Source: Geodermatophilus obscurus
GTDB taxonomy: Bacteria; Actinomycetota; Actinomycetes; Mycobacteriales; Geodermatophilaceae
Reading direction: 5' to 3'
Length of the DNA stretch: 64,000 nt
Assembly: GCF_900115395.1 (NCBI RefSeq)
Contig: NZ_FOWE01000007.1
Coordinates: forward strand, 248,001 to 312,000
Numbering within the stretch: position 1 is the first letter of the stretch; every line of letters starts with the position of its first letter. The notes beneath the pieces were generated by a model, which worked only from the letters and a program-made list of their open reading frames with translations, was not told where the DNA came from and made no database searches. Made by a program: the position numbers and the translations under genes. This document shows, one piece after another, positions 41,466 to 51,666 of the stretch.

Positions 41466-41562
41466 GCGTCCTCCCGCACAGCAGCGCGTCCTCCCGCACC
41501 CCAGCGCGTCCTCCCGCACCCCAGACCGTGAGGGAGGACGCCCGACGATCAGGTCGCCTGAT
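41466..41562. repeat. Interspersed palindromic repeat, copy B
   Basis: Three 20-base tandem units starting at 41466, 41486 and 41506 (each GCGTCCTCCCGCAC plus six bases), then their inverted counterpart GTGAGGGAGGACGC (41528-41541) and an ATCAGG/CCTGAT hairpin (41548-41562). The reverse complement of the 41528-41562 part matches the head of copy A, in opposite orientation. It lies between moeZ upstream DNA and the DUF3152 stop. Confidence 0.75.
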
Positions 41563-41577
41563 CCCAGCGTCGGGGGC

Positions 41578-42597
41578 TCAGGGGAAGGGCCAGGCGTTCT
41601 TCTGGCAGCCGTCGAGGCCCAGCGTCTGCTGCTGCATCACCGGGGCGAGCTGCCCCGCTCCGGGGCAGGGCCGGTGGCCGTTGCCCAGCGCGTGGCCGAC
41701 CTCGTGGTTGACGACGTACTGGCGGTAGGTGGCGACGTCGCCCTGGTAGTCGGGGACGGCGGTCTCCCAGCGGGCCAGGTTGATGACGGCGCGCTCGCCG
41801 TAGCGGCAGGACGTGTAGCCCCCGGTGCCCACGCCCGGGCAGTAGCGCTCCATGCTGCCGGGGCTGACCAGGCTGACCCGGAACTCGTAGGAGCCGGGCG
41901 CGGTCGCGTCCACGCGCTGGAAGGACATCGCCCCGCCGTTGCCCCAGGAGCGGGCGTCGCCGAGGGTCGCCTCGACCGCGGCCGCGAACGACGCGCCGTC
42001 GACCCCGATGCCGTCCTCGACCTCGACGACGAACCGCTGCAGCGGCCCCGAGCCGTAGACGGCGGAGGTGCCGGGGACGACGGTCACGCTGCCCGCGCCC
42101 TGCTCGACGTAGGTGCCCGCGGCCGGGGCGGTCGGGAGCCCGGTGGGGTTGGCGTCGCCCTCGGCCGGCGCGGTGCCCCCCTCGAGCGCGGCCGTCGGGG
42201 TCGCCGTCGCGGCGGGGGACGTCGTGGCGGCCGCGGAGGTGGCGGCCGGGGCGCCGTCGGTGGCCGGGCCGGGGGGCGTCGCGCCCCCGGAGCCGACGAC
42301 GTCGACCAGTGTGAGGACGGTGACCACGGTCAGCACCGGGATGGCGTAGGCCCGCCAGCCGTGGCGGGCGACGAAGCGGCGCAGCCGGCCGGGCCGGCGT
42401 CCCGGACCGGACGGGGACGCACCCGCCGGGCCGTGCGGCGCAGGCGCCGCGGGCGGGCGGGCCCCGCGCGGACGGGCCGCGGGCTCACCGGACGACGGCC
42501 GGCGGCCCGGCGGGGGCACCGGTGGTCGCGCGCGCAGCGGCTGGGGACCGGACCGGGGCGGGGAGCCGGGGTGCCGGCCGGGTGGCACACCTGCCAC
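41578..42597 (-). CDS. DUF3152 membrane-anchored metzincin-like protein
   Basis: A 339-residue protein: a Pro/Arg-rich cytoplasmic N-terminus, one membrane helix (about 83-103), an Ala/Thr-rich extracytoplasmic linker and a C-terminal DUF3152 domain. That domain has H298-E299-VG-H302-ALGNG-H308, the extended HExxHxxGxxH zinc site of metzincins, followed by M321 in a Met-turn-like APVM. It is therefore predicted to be an external metallopeptidase. Four cysteines in the domain could form disulfides. Position matches Rv3207c. Confidence 0.88.
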   Translation of the reverse strand: MAGVPPGRHPGSPPRSGPQPLRARPPVPPPGRRPSSGEPAARPRGARPPAAPAPHGPAGASPSGPGRRPGRLRRFVARHGWRAYAIPVLTVVTVLTLVDVVGSGGATPPGPATDGAPAATSAAATTSPAATATPTAALEGGTAPAEGDANPTGLPTAPAAGTYVEQGAGSVTVVPGTSAVYGSGPLQRFVVEVEDGIGVDGASFAAAVEATLGDARSWGNGGAMSFQRVDATAPGSYEFRVSLVSPGSMERYCPGVGTGGYTSCRYGERAVINLARWETAVPDYQGDVATYRQYVVNHEVGHALGNGHRPCPGAGQLAPVMQQQTLGLDGCQKNAWPFP

Positions 42598-42640
42598 GGT
42601 GCCGCCTCCTCGCCGGTCGCCTGCTTCCGGGGTCAGGTTC

Positions 42641-43783
42641 TCACGGCACCGGGGCGTCGGGCACCGTGCGGCTGAGGGCGCGCCGGGGCCGCGGCCGGCC
42701 GGCGCGCGCGGGCACGGCCCCGACCTGCACGGTTCCGTCCTGCCCCGTCCCGTCCTGCCCCGCGGTGTCCTCCAGCAGGCCGAGCACCGCCCGCGCCGTC
42801 TCCTCGGGCGCCTCCAGCATCGCCACGTGCCCGACCGTCTCCAGGACCAGCAGGCGCGCGTCCGGCACGGCGGCGGCCAGCCGGGGCGCGAGCCGCGGGT
42901 CGACGAGCCGGTCGCGGTCGCCCCACACCACGAGGGTCGGCATCGGCAGCGACCGGGCCATCCGCCAGGCGTTGGCCCGGCCGACCCGCAGGTAGGAGGT
43001 GATCAGGCCGCGCATGCTGCGCGTGAGCGAGCGGGAGGCCCACGCCTGCGACGTCCGCTCACGGGCCTCCTCGACCGCGGCCTCGAGGCGCTCGCGCGGC
43101 ACCCGCGCGGGCTCGCCGAAGCACATGGCGAGCATGCCGCGCACCGACTGCTCCGGCGTCACGCCGGCCAGCCGCCGCTCGGCCAGCGACGGCACGCCGG
43201 GGAGCAGGAGCAGCAGCAGCGCCCGGCTGAACGCCGCGGGCACCCGGTAGACCGGCATGGCCGGCGAGACGAGCGTCAGCGTGGCGACCAGGTCCGGCCG
43301 CCGGGCCGCGACGACCAGGCTCACCAGACCGCCGAGGCTGTTGCCGAGCAGGTGGACCGGCCGGCCGGCGGCCTCCCCGGGCTGCGCGACGACGTGCTCG
43401 AGGACGTCGACGACGGCCCGCACGTGGCCGCGCACGGAGTAGCCGCCCGACGGCGGCTGCGACCGGCCGAAGCCGGGGAGGTCGAGCGCCCACCCCTCGC
43501 ACCGCACCGCCAGCAGCCCGGCCAGGTCGGTCCAGTTGGTCGAGGCGCCGCCCAGCCCGTGGACGTAGAGGGCCCGCTCGCGCGGCGCGTCCGCCGGCCC
43601 GGTGAAGGGCGTGGTCCGCACGAACACCGTGCCGCCGGTGACGGGGACGTCCCCACCGGGCCAGGACGGCGGCGGGATGGCCGGCACGGTGAGGTCGGCC
43701 GTCGACGGGCGGGCGGTGGACGACGGCGCCACGGCCGGGGGTGCGGGGGTCCGGCGGGTGCGCGCTCGCGAGGCCTCGGGCAC
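42641..43783 (-). CDS. Alpha/beta hydrolase
   Basis: A 380-residue serine hydrolase: YVHGLGGASTNWTDLA (oxyanion region), nucleophile elbow LGNSLGG, acid VVWGDRDRLVDP and histidine ETVGHVAMLE. The N-terminal 55 residues and C-terminal 40 are low complexity. The reading frame is open to 43891, but a TACCGT -10 box (43795-43790) ends six bases before GTG 43783, giving a leaderless start. The downstream DUF3152 gene lies on its other side with 43 bases between. Substrate unknown; lipase/esterase-like. Confidence 0.85.
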   Translation of the reverse strand: MPEASRARTRRTPAPPAVAPSSTARPSTADLTVPAIPPPSWPGGDVPVTGGTVFVRTTPFTGPADAPRERALYVHGLGGASTNWTDLAGLLAVRCEGWALDLPGFGRSQPPSGGYSVRGHVRAVVDVLEHVVAQPGEAAGRPVHLLGNSLGGLVSLVVAARRPDLVATLTLVSPAMPVYRVPAAFSRALLLLLLPGVPSLAERRLAGVTPEQSVRGMLAMCFGEPARVPRERLEAAVEEARERTSQAWASRSLTRSMRGLITSYLRVGRANAWRMARSLPMPTLVVWGDRDRLVDPRLAPRLAAAVPDARLLVLETVGHVAMLEAPEETARAVLGLLEDTAGQDGTGQDGTVQVGAVPARAGRPRPRRALSRTVPDAPVP

Positions 43784-43851
43784 CCGGCGACGGTATGCCA
43801 GGCGGCGGGAGCGCGTGCGGCGGGTGACCCGCCGGTAACATCCCCCGCGCC

Positions 43852-44493
43852 ATGCAGCCCTCCCGCCCGGTCCCCGTCCGCCGCACGTCACGACTGCCGC
43901 GGGGGGCGCGCCGTCTGCAGCTGCTGCAGGCCGCCCAGGAGGTGTTCGTCGCGCACGGCTTCCACGCCGCCGCGATGGACGACATCGCCGACCGCGCCGG
44001 CGTCAGCAAGCCCGTGCTCTACCAGCACTTCCCCGGCAAGCGGGAGCTCTACCTGGCGCTGCTCGAGCAGCAGGTCACCGAGCTCACCGACCGGGTCCGC
44101 GAGGCGATGTCGGGCACCGAGGACAACCGGCAGCGCGTGCACGGCGCCGTCGGCGCCTACTTCGAGTTCGTCGACGCCGAGGGCGGGGCGTTCCGCCTGG
44201 TCTTCGAGTCCGACCTGCGCAACGACGACGACGTCCGGGCGCTGGTCGACCGCGGCAACCGGGCGTGCGTGGAGGCGATCGCCGAGGTGATCGCCGGCGA
44301 CACCGGCAGTCCGCCGCAGCAGGCGCACCTGCTCGCCTCCGGGCTGACCGGCCTGGCCGAGACCAGCGCCCGCTGGTGGCTGGCGCAGAAGGGCACCGTG
44401 TCCCGCGACGAGGCCGTGTCGCTCATGTCGGCCCTCGCCTGGCGGGGGATCTCCCGCTTCCCGCGCGTCGACGGCGACCCGGCCGCCGGCTGA
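43852..44493 (+). CDS. TetR family transcriptional regulator
   Basis: A 213-residue TetR repressor with a typical HTH (DDIADRAGVSKPVLYQHFPG) after a basic N-terminus, and an all-helical ligand/dimer domain with a well-conserved LVFESDLRNDDDVRALVD segment. It is the ortholog position of Rv3208, divergent from the alpha/beta hydrolase with 68 bases between. It may control that hydrolase and itself; the effector is unknown. A TAACAT -10 box (43836-43841) ends ten bases before the ATG. Confidence 0.92.
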   Translation: MQPSRPVPVRRTSRLPRGARRLQLLQAAQEVFVAHGFHAAAMDDIADRAGVSKPVLYQHFPGKRELYLALLEQQVTELTDRVREAMSGTEDNRQRVHGAVGAYFEFVDAEGGAFRLVFESDLRNDDDVRALVDRGNRACVEAIAEVIAGDTGSPPQQAHLLASGLTGLAETSARWWLAQKGTVSRDEAVSLMSALAWRGISRFPRVDGDPAAG

Positions 44494-44652
44494 GGGAGGA
44501 CCCCGTACCCCCCACCACCCGCAGGCTCGCGGCGTGCCCCTGCACGGGGGCCGTTCCCGCTGTTCGCTGAGGGCACAGACGCGCGCCGGGGCCCCGGACC
44601 CCGCGCTGGACTAGCGTGGTCCGCAGCCGTGCAACACGAGGAGGCATCCCGA

Positions 44653-44892
44653 GTGGAAGTCAAGATCGGTGTCCAGCACTCCCCCCGGGAGCTGGTCGTC
44701 GACAGCCCGCAGAGCCCTGAAGAGATCGCCACCGCCGTGGCCTCGGCCATGTCCGGGGGCACGAAGGACGGGCTGCTGACCCTGGAGGACGAGCGGGGCC
44801 GCCGCGTCCTCGTCCCGGTCGACCGGATCGCCTACGTCGAGATCGCCCAGGCCGACCAGCGCCGGGTCGGTTTCGTCGCCGGCGGCGCCTGA
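44653..44892 (+). CDS. DUF3107 protein (TB9.4 type)
   Basis: A 79-residue protein, MEVKIGVQHSPRELVVDSPQ at the start, fully matching the short DUF3107 family conserved after the TetR gene in actinobacteria (Rv3208A). GTG 44653 is chosen over an in-frame GTG at 44629 because a GAGGAGG ribosome site lies eight bases before it. Function unknown; the C-terminal IAYVEIAQADQRRVGF looks like an Sm-like or small beta-barrel strand pattern, which is only suggestive. Confidence 0.9.
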   Translation: MEVKIGVQHSPRELVVDSPQSPEEIATAVASAMSGGTKDGLLTLEDERGRRVLVPVDRIAYVEIAQADQRRVGFVAGGA

Positions 44893-44946
44893 AGCCAGCA
44901 CGCACGGGGGGCGTCGCCGCATCCGCGGGGGCGCCCCTCCGGCGTC

Positions 44947-45603
44947 TCAGGGCTTGAGTCCCAGGGCCCGCATCCGCTCGGTGTGCGCGGTGGTGATCCG
45001 CTCGACCAGCCGGGCGATGCCGGTGAGGTCGCCGGTCCCCTCCATGATCAGCTGCGCCAGGCCGTCCCGCTCGGCGATGACGGCCTGCGACTGGGAGATC
45101 GCCTCCCCCACCAGCCGCCGCCCCCACAGGGCCAGCCGGCCGGCGAGCGCGCGTTGGGAGGCGATCGCGGTGCGCACCTCGCGGACGGCGAAGTCGGCGT
45201 GCCCGGTGTCGGCGAGGACCTCGAGGATGAGCGAGCGGTCGGGCTCGGGCAGGAAGCCGGCGATCTCGCGGTAGAAGTCGGCCGCCAGCCCGTCCCCGAC
45301 GTAGGCCTTGACCAGGCCCTCCAGCCACGTGCGCGGCCGGGTGCCCTCGTGGAAGCCGTCGAGGGCCCGCACGAACGGGGCCATCGCCGCGGCGGGGTCG
45401 GCGCCGAGCTCGCGCAACCGCCCCGCGAGCCGGTCGTGGTGGGCCATCTCCGCGGCCGCCATCCGGGCCAGCGCGGCGCGCCCGCCGAGCGTGGGCGCCA
45501 TGCGGGCGTCCTCCGCGAGCCGGTCGAACGCCGTCAGCTCGGCGTAGGCCAGGACGCCGAGCAGGTCGACGACGGGACGGCTGTCGACCGCGGGCACGGG
45601 CAC
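44947..45603 (-). CDS. Ferritin-like domain protein
   Basis: A 218-residue all-helical protein. Helix pairs carry carboxylate/histidine metal ligands (YAELTAFDRLAEDAR; AAAEMAHHDRLAGRL), as in ferritin-like tRNA hydroxylase MiaE relatives, and it holds the position of Rv3210c. Role probably oxygen- or iron-related; not established. GTG start with a GGAGG site five bases upstream. Convergent with DUF3107, with a weak GC hairpin at 44906-44939 between. Confidence 0.82.
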   Translation of the reverse strand: MPVPAVDSRPVVDLLGVLAYAELTAFDRLAEDARMAPTLGGRAALARMAAAEMAHHDRLAGRLRELGADPAAAMAPFVRALDGFHEGTRPRTWLEGLVKAYVGDGLAADFYREIAGFLPEPDRSLILEVLADTGHADFAVREVRTAIASQRALAGRLALWGRRLVGEAISQSQAVIAERDGLAQLIMEGTGDLTGIARLVERITTAHTERMRALGLKP

Positions 45604-45722
45604 CTCCGGGCGGGTTCGGGAGCCGGCCGGACGGCCGGCGCTGCCGGCCGTGCGACCCGTCGCGGGGCCGGGCGGGCTGCGGGTTCCCCCGCGCGGCGAC
45701 AGAGGCTAACCGCTACCCGCGC

Positions 45723-45728
45723 TATCAT
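45723..45728 (+). promoter_or_regulatory. -10 box of the rhlE leader
   Basis: TATCAT, the most AT-rich hexamer in the region, ends eight bases before a GTG (45737) that opens the uORF, so transcription probably starts at or just before that GTG. No convincing -35 is seen. The leader to the rhlE start is then about 220 bases. Confidence 0.55.
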
Positions 45729-45736
45729 GGGAACAG

Positions 45737-45957
45737 GTGGGCCGCCAGGTCCGCTGGTACCTGTGCGCTGACGAACGCTCGCAGACGCCCCGAGGAGCCC
45801 CCAGCCGGGCACACCGGGCCGTCGCCCGGGGACAGAGCGAGCTCCGGTCCGCTGGCCGCGTCGGCGCTGGAACACATCCCGCGACACCCGACCGCGGAGC
45901 GCCCGGACGACGTCGTCGCCCGCCGGCCGCTCCCCCAGCCGACCAGAGGCGAGAGCA

Positions 45958-45961
<4 letters not shown>
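45737..45961 (+). CDS. Leader uORF upstream of rhlE
   Basis: A 74-codon frame from GTG 45737, MGRQVRWYLCADERSQTPRG onward, basic and Pro/Arg-rich at its end. Its TGA (45959-45961) overlaps the CTG start of rhlE. It lacks a ribosome site but may be read from a leaderless mRNA. It is either a regulatory leader whose translation feeds ribosomes to rhlE, or a chance open frame; the exact CTGA junction favours the first. Confidence 0.45.
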
Positions 45962-47778
<1,817 letters not shown>

Positions 47779-47793
47779 CGCGGGCGTCCGCCT

Positions 47794-48960
47794 GTGGGGC
47801 TGCGCCCTCCGCCGCTGCGGGTCTGGGTGTGGACGGCGGCCACGCTCGCGCTGGCACTGGTCGCCGTCCTGCTCTACCGCGGGTCCAGCGTCGCGGCCAC
47901 CGACAGCACGACCGCACCGGCCCCGGCGGTGCCCGGCGACGGGCCCGCCGCGGAGCTGGTGCGCGCGTGGTCGCTCCCGGCTCCGGCCGGCCTGCCCCGG
48001 CGGGTCGTCGAGGAGGGCCGCGTCGTCGTCCCCGGCGAGCGCGGCCTCACCGCCACCGACGCGCTCACCGGTGAGGAGGCCTGGCACTACCGGCGGGCCG
48101 ACGCCCGGCTGTGCGGCCTCACCGCCGTCGACGGGCTGGTCGTCGCGGTCTTCCGCACCGACGACCGCTGCGACGAGGCCCTGGCCCTCGACGCGGCCAC
48201 CGGCGTGCGGCAGTGGACGCGCAACCTGAGCCTGCGCGGCGACGCCACGATCGCCGGCACCGCGCAGGTCGTGCTGGCGAGCAGCCCGACCGGGGTCGTG
48301 GTCATCGACCCGGTCGGTGACAACGTCCGCTGGCGGACGTCGGCGGACGAGGGCTGCACGTTCACCGCCACCGACGTCGGCAGCGCCGGCGTGGCCGTGC
48401 TGCAGCGCTGCGCGGAGCCGTCGGTGCTGCAGCTGCGCCTGTTCGACCCGTTCTCCGGCCAGCAGCGGTGGAGCCGCGACGTCGCCGTGCCCGAGGGGAC
48501 GACGGCGCGGCTGGTCGGCGTCGACCGGCTCGTGGGCGTCGTCGTCGGGGACACGCTGCTGCTGCACCGTCCCGACGACGGCACCCCGGTGCAGCAGCTC
48601 CCGCTACCGCCGGCCGACGGCGACCCCGCCACGGAGCCGCTGCTGCAGACCGGCGCCGGCGACCTCGCGCTGGTGTGGGCCCGGGGCACGCTGTGGGCGC
48701 TGGAGCAGGGAACCGGTACGCCGCGGTGGCAGCTGCCCGCCCGGGGCCTGCCCGCGGGCGGGGAGACCGGCGGGACCGAGCCCGACACGGCCGCCCTGTG
48801 GGTCCCCGAGGCCGACGGCTTCGTGCTGCGCGACCGTGTCACCGGGGCCGAGACCGGCCGGGCCGCGGTCGACGGCGGCCTGGAACCGGGCGGGCGGACC
48901 TCCGTCGTCGGGCCGGTGCTGGTCTACCGCCTGCCCGACCGGGTGCTCGGCCACGCCTGA
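47794..48960 (+). CDS. Membrane-anchored PQQ-like beta-propeller protein
   Basis: A 388-residue protein with a signal anchor (about residues 10-29) and an extracytoplasmic domain of repeated beta blades with the PQQ-like pattern: TATDALTGEEAWHYR, LALDAATGVRQWTR, LFDPFSGQQRWSR, LWALEQGTGTPRWQL. These domains serve as scaffolds, as in BamB-like proteins; no PQQ ligands are evident. It starts 15 bases after the rhlE stop (GTG 47794) and is probably in the same operon. Confidence 0.85.
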   Translation: MGLRPPPLRVWVWTAATLALALVAVLLYRGSSVAATDSTTAPAPAVPGDGPAAELVRAWSLPAPAGLPRRVVEEGRVVVPGERGLTATDALTGEEAWHYRRADARLCGLTAVDGLVVAVFRTDDRCDEALALDAATGVRQWTRNLSLRGDATIAGTAQVVLASSPTGVVVIDPVGDNVRWRTSADEGCTFTATDVGSAGVAVLQRCAEPSVLQLRLFDPFSGQQRWSRDVAVPEGTTARLVGVDRLVGVVVGDTLLLHRPDDGTPVQQLPLPPADGDPATEPLLQTGAGDLALVWARGTLWALEQGTGTPRWQLPARGLPAGGETGGTEPDTAALWVPEADGFVLRDRVTGAETGRAAVDGGLEPGGRTSVVGPVLVYRLPDRVLGHA

Positions 48961-48999
48961 GCGCGGCGCGCTCGCCCCGGGCGGGGTTCACTGGGGACC

Positions 49000-49905
49000 A
49001 TGGTCCTGCCCGGGAACCCGGAGACGCCCTCCGCCACCCTCGCCGTCCCGTCCGACGACCTCCGGCAACTGGCCGACCACGACGCCACACCGCGCGTCCT
49101 CCCGGGCCGGGCGGGCCAGCTGGCCGCCCTCGACACCGGCGGCGACGGCCCCCGGGGCACGGTCCTGCTGGTCGCGGGGTTCACCGGCAGCAAGGAGGAC
49201 TTCGCGCCCCTGCTCGCGCCGCTGGCCGGCTCCGGCTACCGGGTCGTGGCGATCGACCAGCGCGGGCAGTACGAGTCGCCCGGTCCCGACGACCCGGCCG
49301 CCTACACCGTTCCCGAGCTCGCGGCCGACCTCGTCGCCGTCGCCCACCTGCTGCGCGAGGAGACCGGCACCCCGCACCTGGTCGGCCACAGCTTCGGCGG
49401 GCTCGTCGGCCGGGCCGCCGTCCTCGCCGACCCGGCCGCCTTCCGCTCGCTGACGCTGCTGGGCTCGGGCCCGGCCCGGCTCACCGGTCCTCGGGTGGCG
49501 CTGCTGGAGCACCTGGGCCCCCTGCTGGACTCCGGGGGCGTCCCGCTGGTGCAGGAGACGCTGGAGCAGCTGGCCATGACCGACGAGCGCGCCCAGGCCG
49601 TCCCCGAGCCGACCCGGGCCTTCTACGCCCACCGCTTCCTCGGCAACACCGCCGCCGGCCTGCGCGGCATGGCCGACGCGATGACCACCGAGCCCGACCG
49701 CGTCGCCGAGCTCGCCGCCACCGGGGTGCCGGTGCTGGTCGCCCACGGTGAGCACGACGACGCGTGGACGCCGGCCGTGCAGGCCGAGATGGCGCAGCGG
49801 CTGGGTGCCCGCCACGAGGTCATCCCGCACGCCGTCCACTCCCCCGCCGTGGAGAACCCACCGCAGACGCTGCGGGTGCTCGAGTCCTTCTGGACGTCGC
49901 TGTGA
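49000..49905 (+). CDS. Alpha/beta hydrolase
   Basis: A 301-residue serine hydrolase with LLVAGFTGSKEDFAPLL (oxyanion region), the nucleophile elbow VGHSFGG, the acid region VLVAHGEHDDAWTP and the histidine PHAVHSPAVENP. Acyl or ester substrate unknown. Its TGA overlaps the GTG of the DUF2236 gene (GTGA), so both are one operon, lying 39 bases after the PQQ-like gene. Confidence 0.88.
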   Translation: MVLPGNPETPSATLAVPSDDLRQLADHDATPRVLPGRAGQLAALDTGGDGPRGTVLLVAGFTGSKEDFAPLLAPLAGSGYRVVAIDQRGQYESPGPDDPAAYTVPELAADLVAVAHLLREETGTPHLVGHSFGGLVGRAAVLADPAAFRSLTLLGSGPARLTGPRVALLEHLGPLLDSGGVPLVQETLEQLAMTDERAQAVPEPTRAFYAHRFLGNTAAGLRGMADAMTTEPDRVAELAATGVPVLVAHGEHDDAWTPAVQAEMAQRLGARHEVIPHAVHSPAVENPPQTLRVLESFWTSL

Positions 49906-50771
49906 CCGGCATCCGGCCCTCGGCCCGCGACTGGACGCCGGAGGAGGACCGGCTCGGCTTCTTCGGGCCCGGCAGCGTCACCTGGAAGGTGCACGCCGAC
50001 CCCGTCTACAGCGTCGGCGGGCTGCGCGCACTGCTGCTGCAGGCCCTGCACCCGGTCGCGATGGACGGCGTCGCCCGCAACTCGGTGTTCCGCGAGTCGC
50101 CGTGGCAGCGGCTCACCCGCACCGCCGAGTACGTGGACACGCTGACCTTCGGCACGCGCCGGGAGGCGGTGCGCGCGGTCCGGCGGGTGCGCGGCCTGCA
50201 CCGGCGGCTCGGCGGCACCGAGGAGACCACCGGGCGCAGCTACCGCGTCGACGACCCCGACCTGCTGCTGTGGGTGCACAACTGCGAGGTCGACTCACTG
50301 CTCGACGTCGCCCGCCGCGCCGGCGTGGTCACCCCCGCCGAGGCCGACCGCTACGTCGCCGAGCAGGTGACCGCCGCCGGGCTCATCGGCATCGACCCCG
50401 ACGACGTGCCGGCCTCCGTCGCGGAGCTGGGGGCCTACTTCGAGCGGCTCCGGCCCGAGCTGACGCTCACCCCCGCCGGCCGCGACGCATGGCGCTTCGT
50501 CGTCGTCCCACCGATGCCGCGCTGGGTGCAGCTGCTGACGCCGGCGCGCCCGGCGTGGGGGTCACTTGCCTCGCTGGCGGTGGCGACGCTGCCGCCGTGG
50601 GCGCGCCGGCTGGCCTCATTGCCCGGGCTGTCGGTCACCGACGCCGCGGCGACGGCGGCGCTGCGGGCGTTCCGCACCGGGCTGCTGGCGGTGCCGGAGC
50701 GGGCGCGGCGCTCGCCGATCGTGCGCGCCGGGTTCGACCGCACCGCCGCCGACACCGCGCTGGGCGCCTAG
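49902..50771 (+). CDS. DUF2236 oxygenase-like (MpaB family) protein
   Basis: A 289-residue protein matching DUF2236, the family of rubber oxygenase Lcp and MpaB-like heme proteins. Conserved stretches LLLQALHPVAMDGVARNS (with the candidate heme histidine), the Arg-rich helix RLTRTAEYVDTLTFGTR and LLWVHNCEVDS are present. Natural substrate unknown. GTG 49902 in the GTGA overlap is preferred to an upstream start in the preceding gene. Its TAG shares a CTAG palindrome with the stop of the convergent nuclease gene. Confidence 0.88.
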   Translation: MTGIRPSARDWTPEEDRLGFFGPGSVTWKVHADPVYSVGGLRALLLQALHPVAMDGVARNSVFRESPWQRLTRTAEYVDTLTFGTRREAVRAVRRVRGLHRRLGGTEETTGRSYRVDDPDLLLWVHNCEVDSLLDVARRAGVVTPAEADRYVAEQVTAAGLIGIDPDDVPASVAELGAYFERLRPELTLTPAGRDAWRFVVVPPMPRWVQLLTPARPAWGSLASLAVATLPPWARRLASLPGLSVTDAAATAALRAFRTGLLAVPERARRSPIVRAGFDRTAADTALGA

Positions 50772-51637
50772 CGACCGGCCGCGTCGTCGTCGGCGTCGTC
50801 GTCGGCGGGCAGGAAGCTCCAGGTCTCCCGTGCCGGGGTGGCGGCCTGCCCGGCCGGGCAGCTGGGCCGGAAGTCGCACCAGCCGCACTGCCGGCCGGTG
50901 ACGGTCGGGAACGCCTCGTCGGGGTGCACGCCGTCCTCGACCCGCTGCGTGGCGGTGGCGATGTCGGCGGCGACGTCCTCGGCCCGCCGGACGTGGTTGG
51001 CCAGCGAGCGCTCGGTGTGCTCGAACGCCGCGACCGTGCCCGACGGCAGGTGGTGCAGCTCCACCCGGCGGCAGGGCCGGCGCAGCGTGCGCTGCACGCC
51101 GAGGACGTAGAACGCCAGCGCCGGTGACCCGCGCGCCTCGTCCTCGGTGCTGGGCACCCGCCCGGTCTTGTAGTCGACGACGACGAGCTCGTCGCCGCGC
51201 TGGTCGATGCGGTCGACCCGGCCCGACAGCGCCAGCACCGGTGTGGTGGCCGCGACCTGGCGCTCGAGGCCGACCGGCTCGTCGTCGGGGTCGACCGTGG
51301 CCAGGTAGTCGGTGAGCCACCCCGCGGCGCGGGCCCGCCAGCGCGCGGACTGCCCCGCGTCGCGGAAGCCGGTGTCGGACCACACCCCGTACAGCAACTG
51401 GCGCGCGGCCGCGGCGGTGCGGCGGTCGCGCGGTGCGTCCCACCACGAGCGCAGCGCCGCGTGCACCGCGGACCCGACGGTGTTGTGCGCCCACGGCGGG
51501 CCCTTGGGTGGCGTCGGCCGGTCGACGTAGGCGTAACGGTAGCGGCGCGGGCAGTCGGCGAAGGTGGCCAGCTTGCTCGGCGTGGCCGGGAACAGCCGCC
51601 GCGGCATCCCCGGCATCTCCAGTTGCTCGCCTCCCAC
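50768..51637 (-). CDS. Stand-alone RecB-family nuclease with iron-sulfur cluster
   Basis: A 289-residue PD-(D/E)XK nuclease related to the RecB C-terminal domain and Cas4. Motifs: GSAVHAALR (His), SGRVDRIDQ (Asp), VVDYKTGR (Asp and Lys) and a later QRTLRRPCRRVELHH region. C29, C251, C254 and C260 form the [4Fe-4S] set. Predicted to trim single-stranded DNA ends in repair. A TAGCGT -10 box ends seven bases before GTG 51637, which I take as a leaderless start; an ATG at 51616 is the alternative. No CRISPR is nearby, so Cas4 is excluded. Confidence 0.88.
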   Translation of the reverse strand: MGGEQLEMPGMPRRLFPATPSKLATFADCPRRYRYAYVDRPTPPKGPPWAHNTVGSAVHAALRSWWDAPRDRRTAAAARQLLYGVWSDTGFRDAGQSARWRARAAGWLTDYLATVDPDDEPVGLERQVAATTPVLALSGRVDRIDQRGDELVVVDYKTGRVPSTEDEARGSPALAFYVLGVQRTLRRPCRRVELHHLPSGTVAAFEHTERSLANHVRRAEDVAADIATATQRVEDGVHPDEAFPTVTGRQCGWCDFRPSCPAGQAATPARETWSFLPADDDADDDAAGR

Positions 51638-51666
51638 GCCGGCCACGCTAACCGCCGGCACCGACG

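Noticed and set aside
41466-41562. Possible CRISPR or attachment site
   Set aside because: Only three contiguous 20-mers, no spacers, no integrase nearby, and a second related copy at a gene end, which fits an interspersed repeat better.
50768-51637. Cas4 nuclease
   Set aside because: Although it has the Cas4-like cysteine set, there is no CRISPR or cas context; it is a RecB-type repair nuclease.
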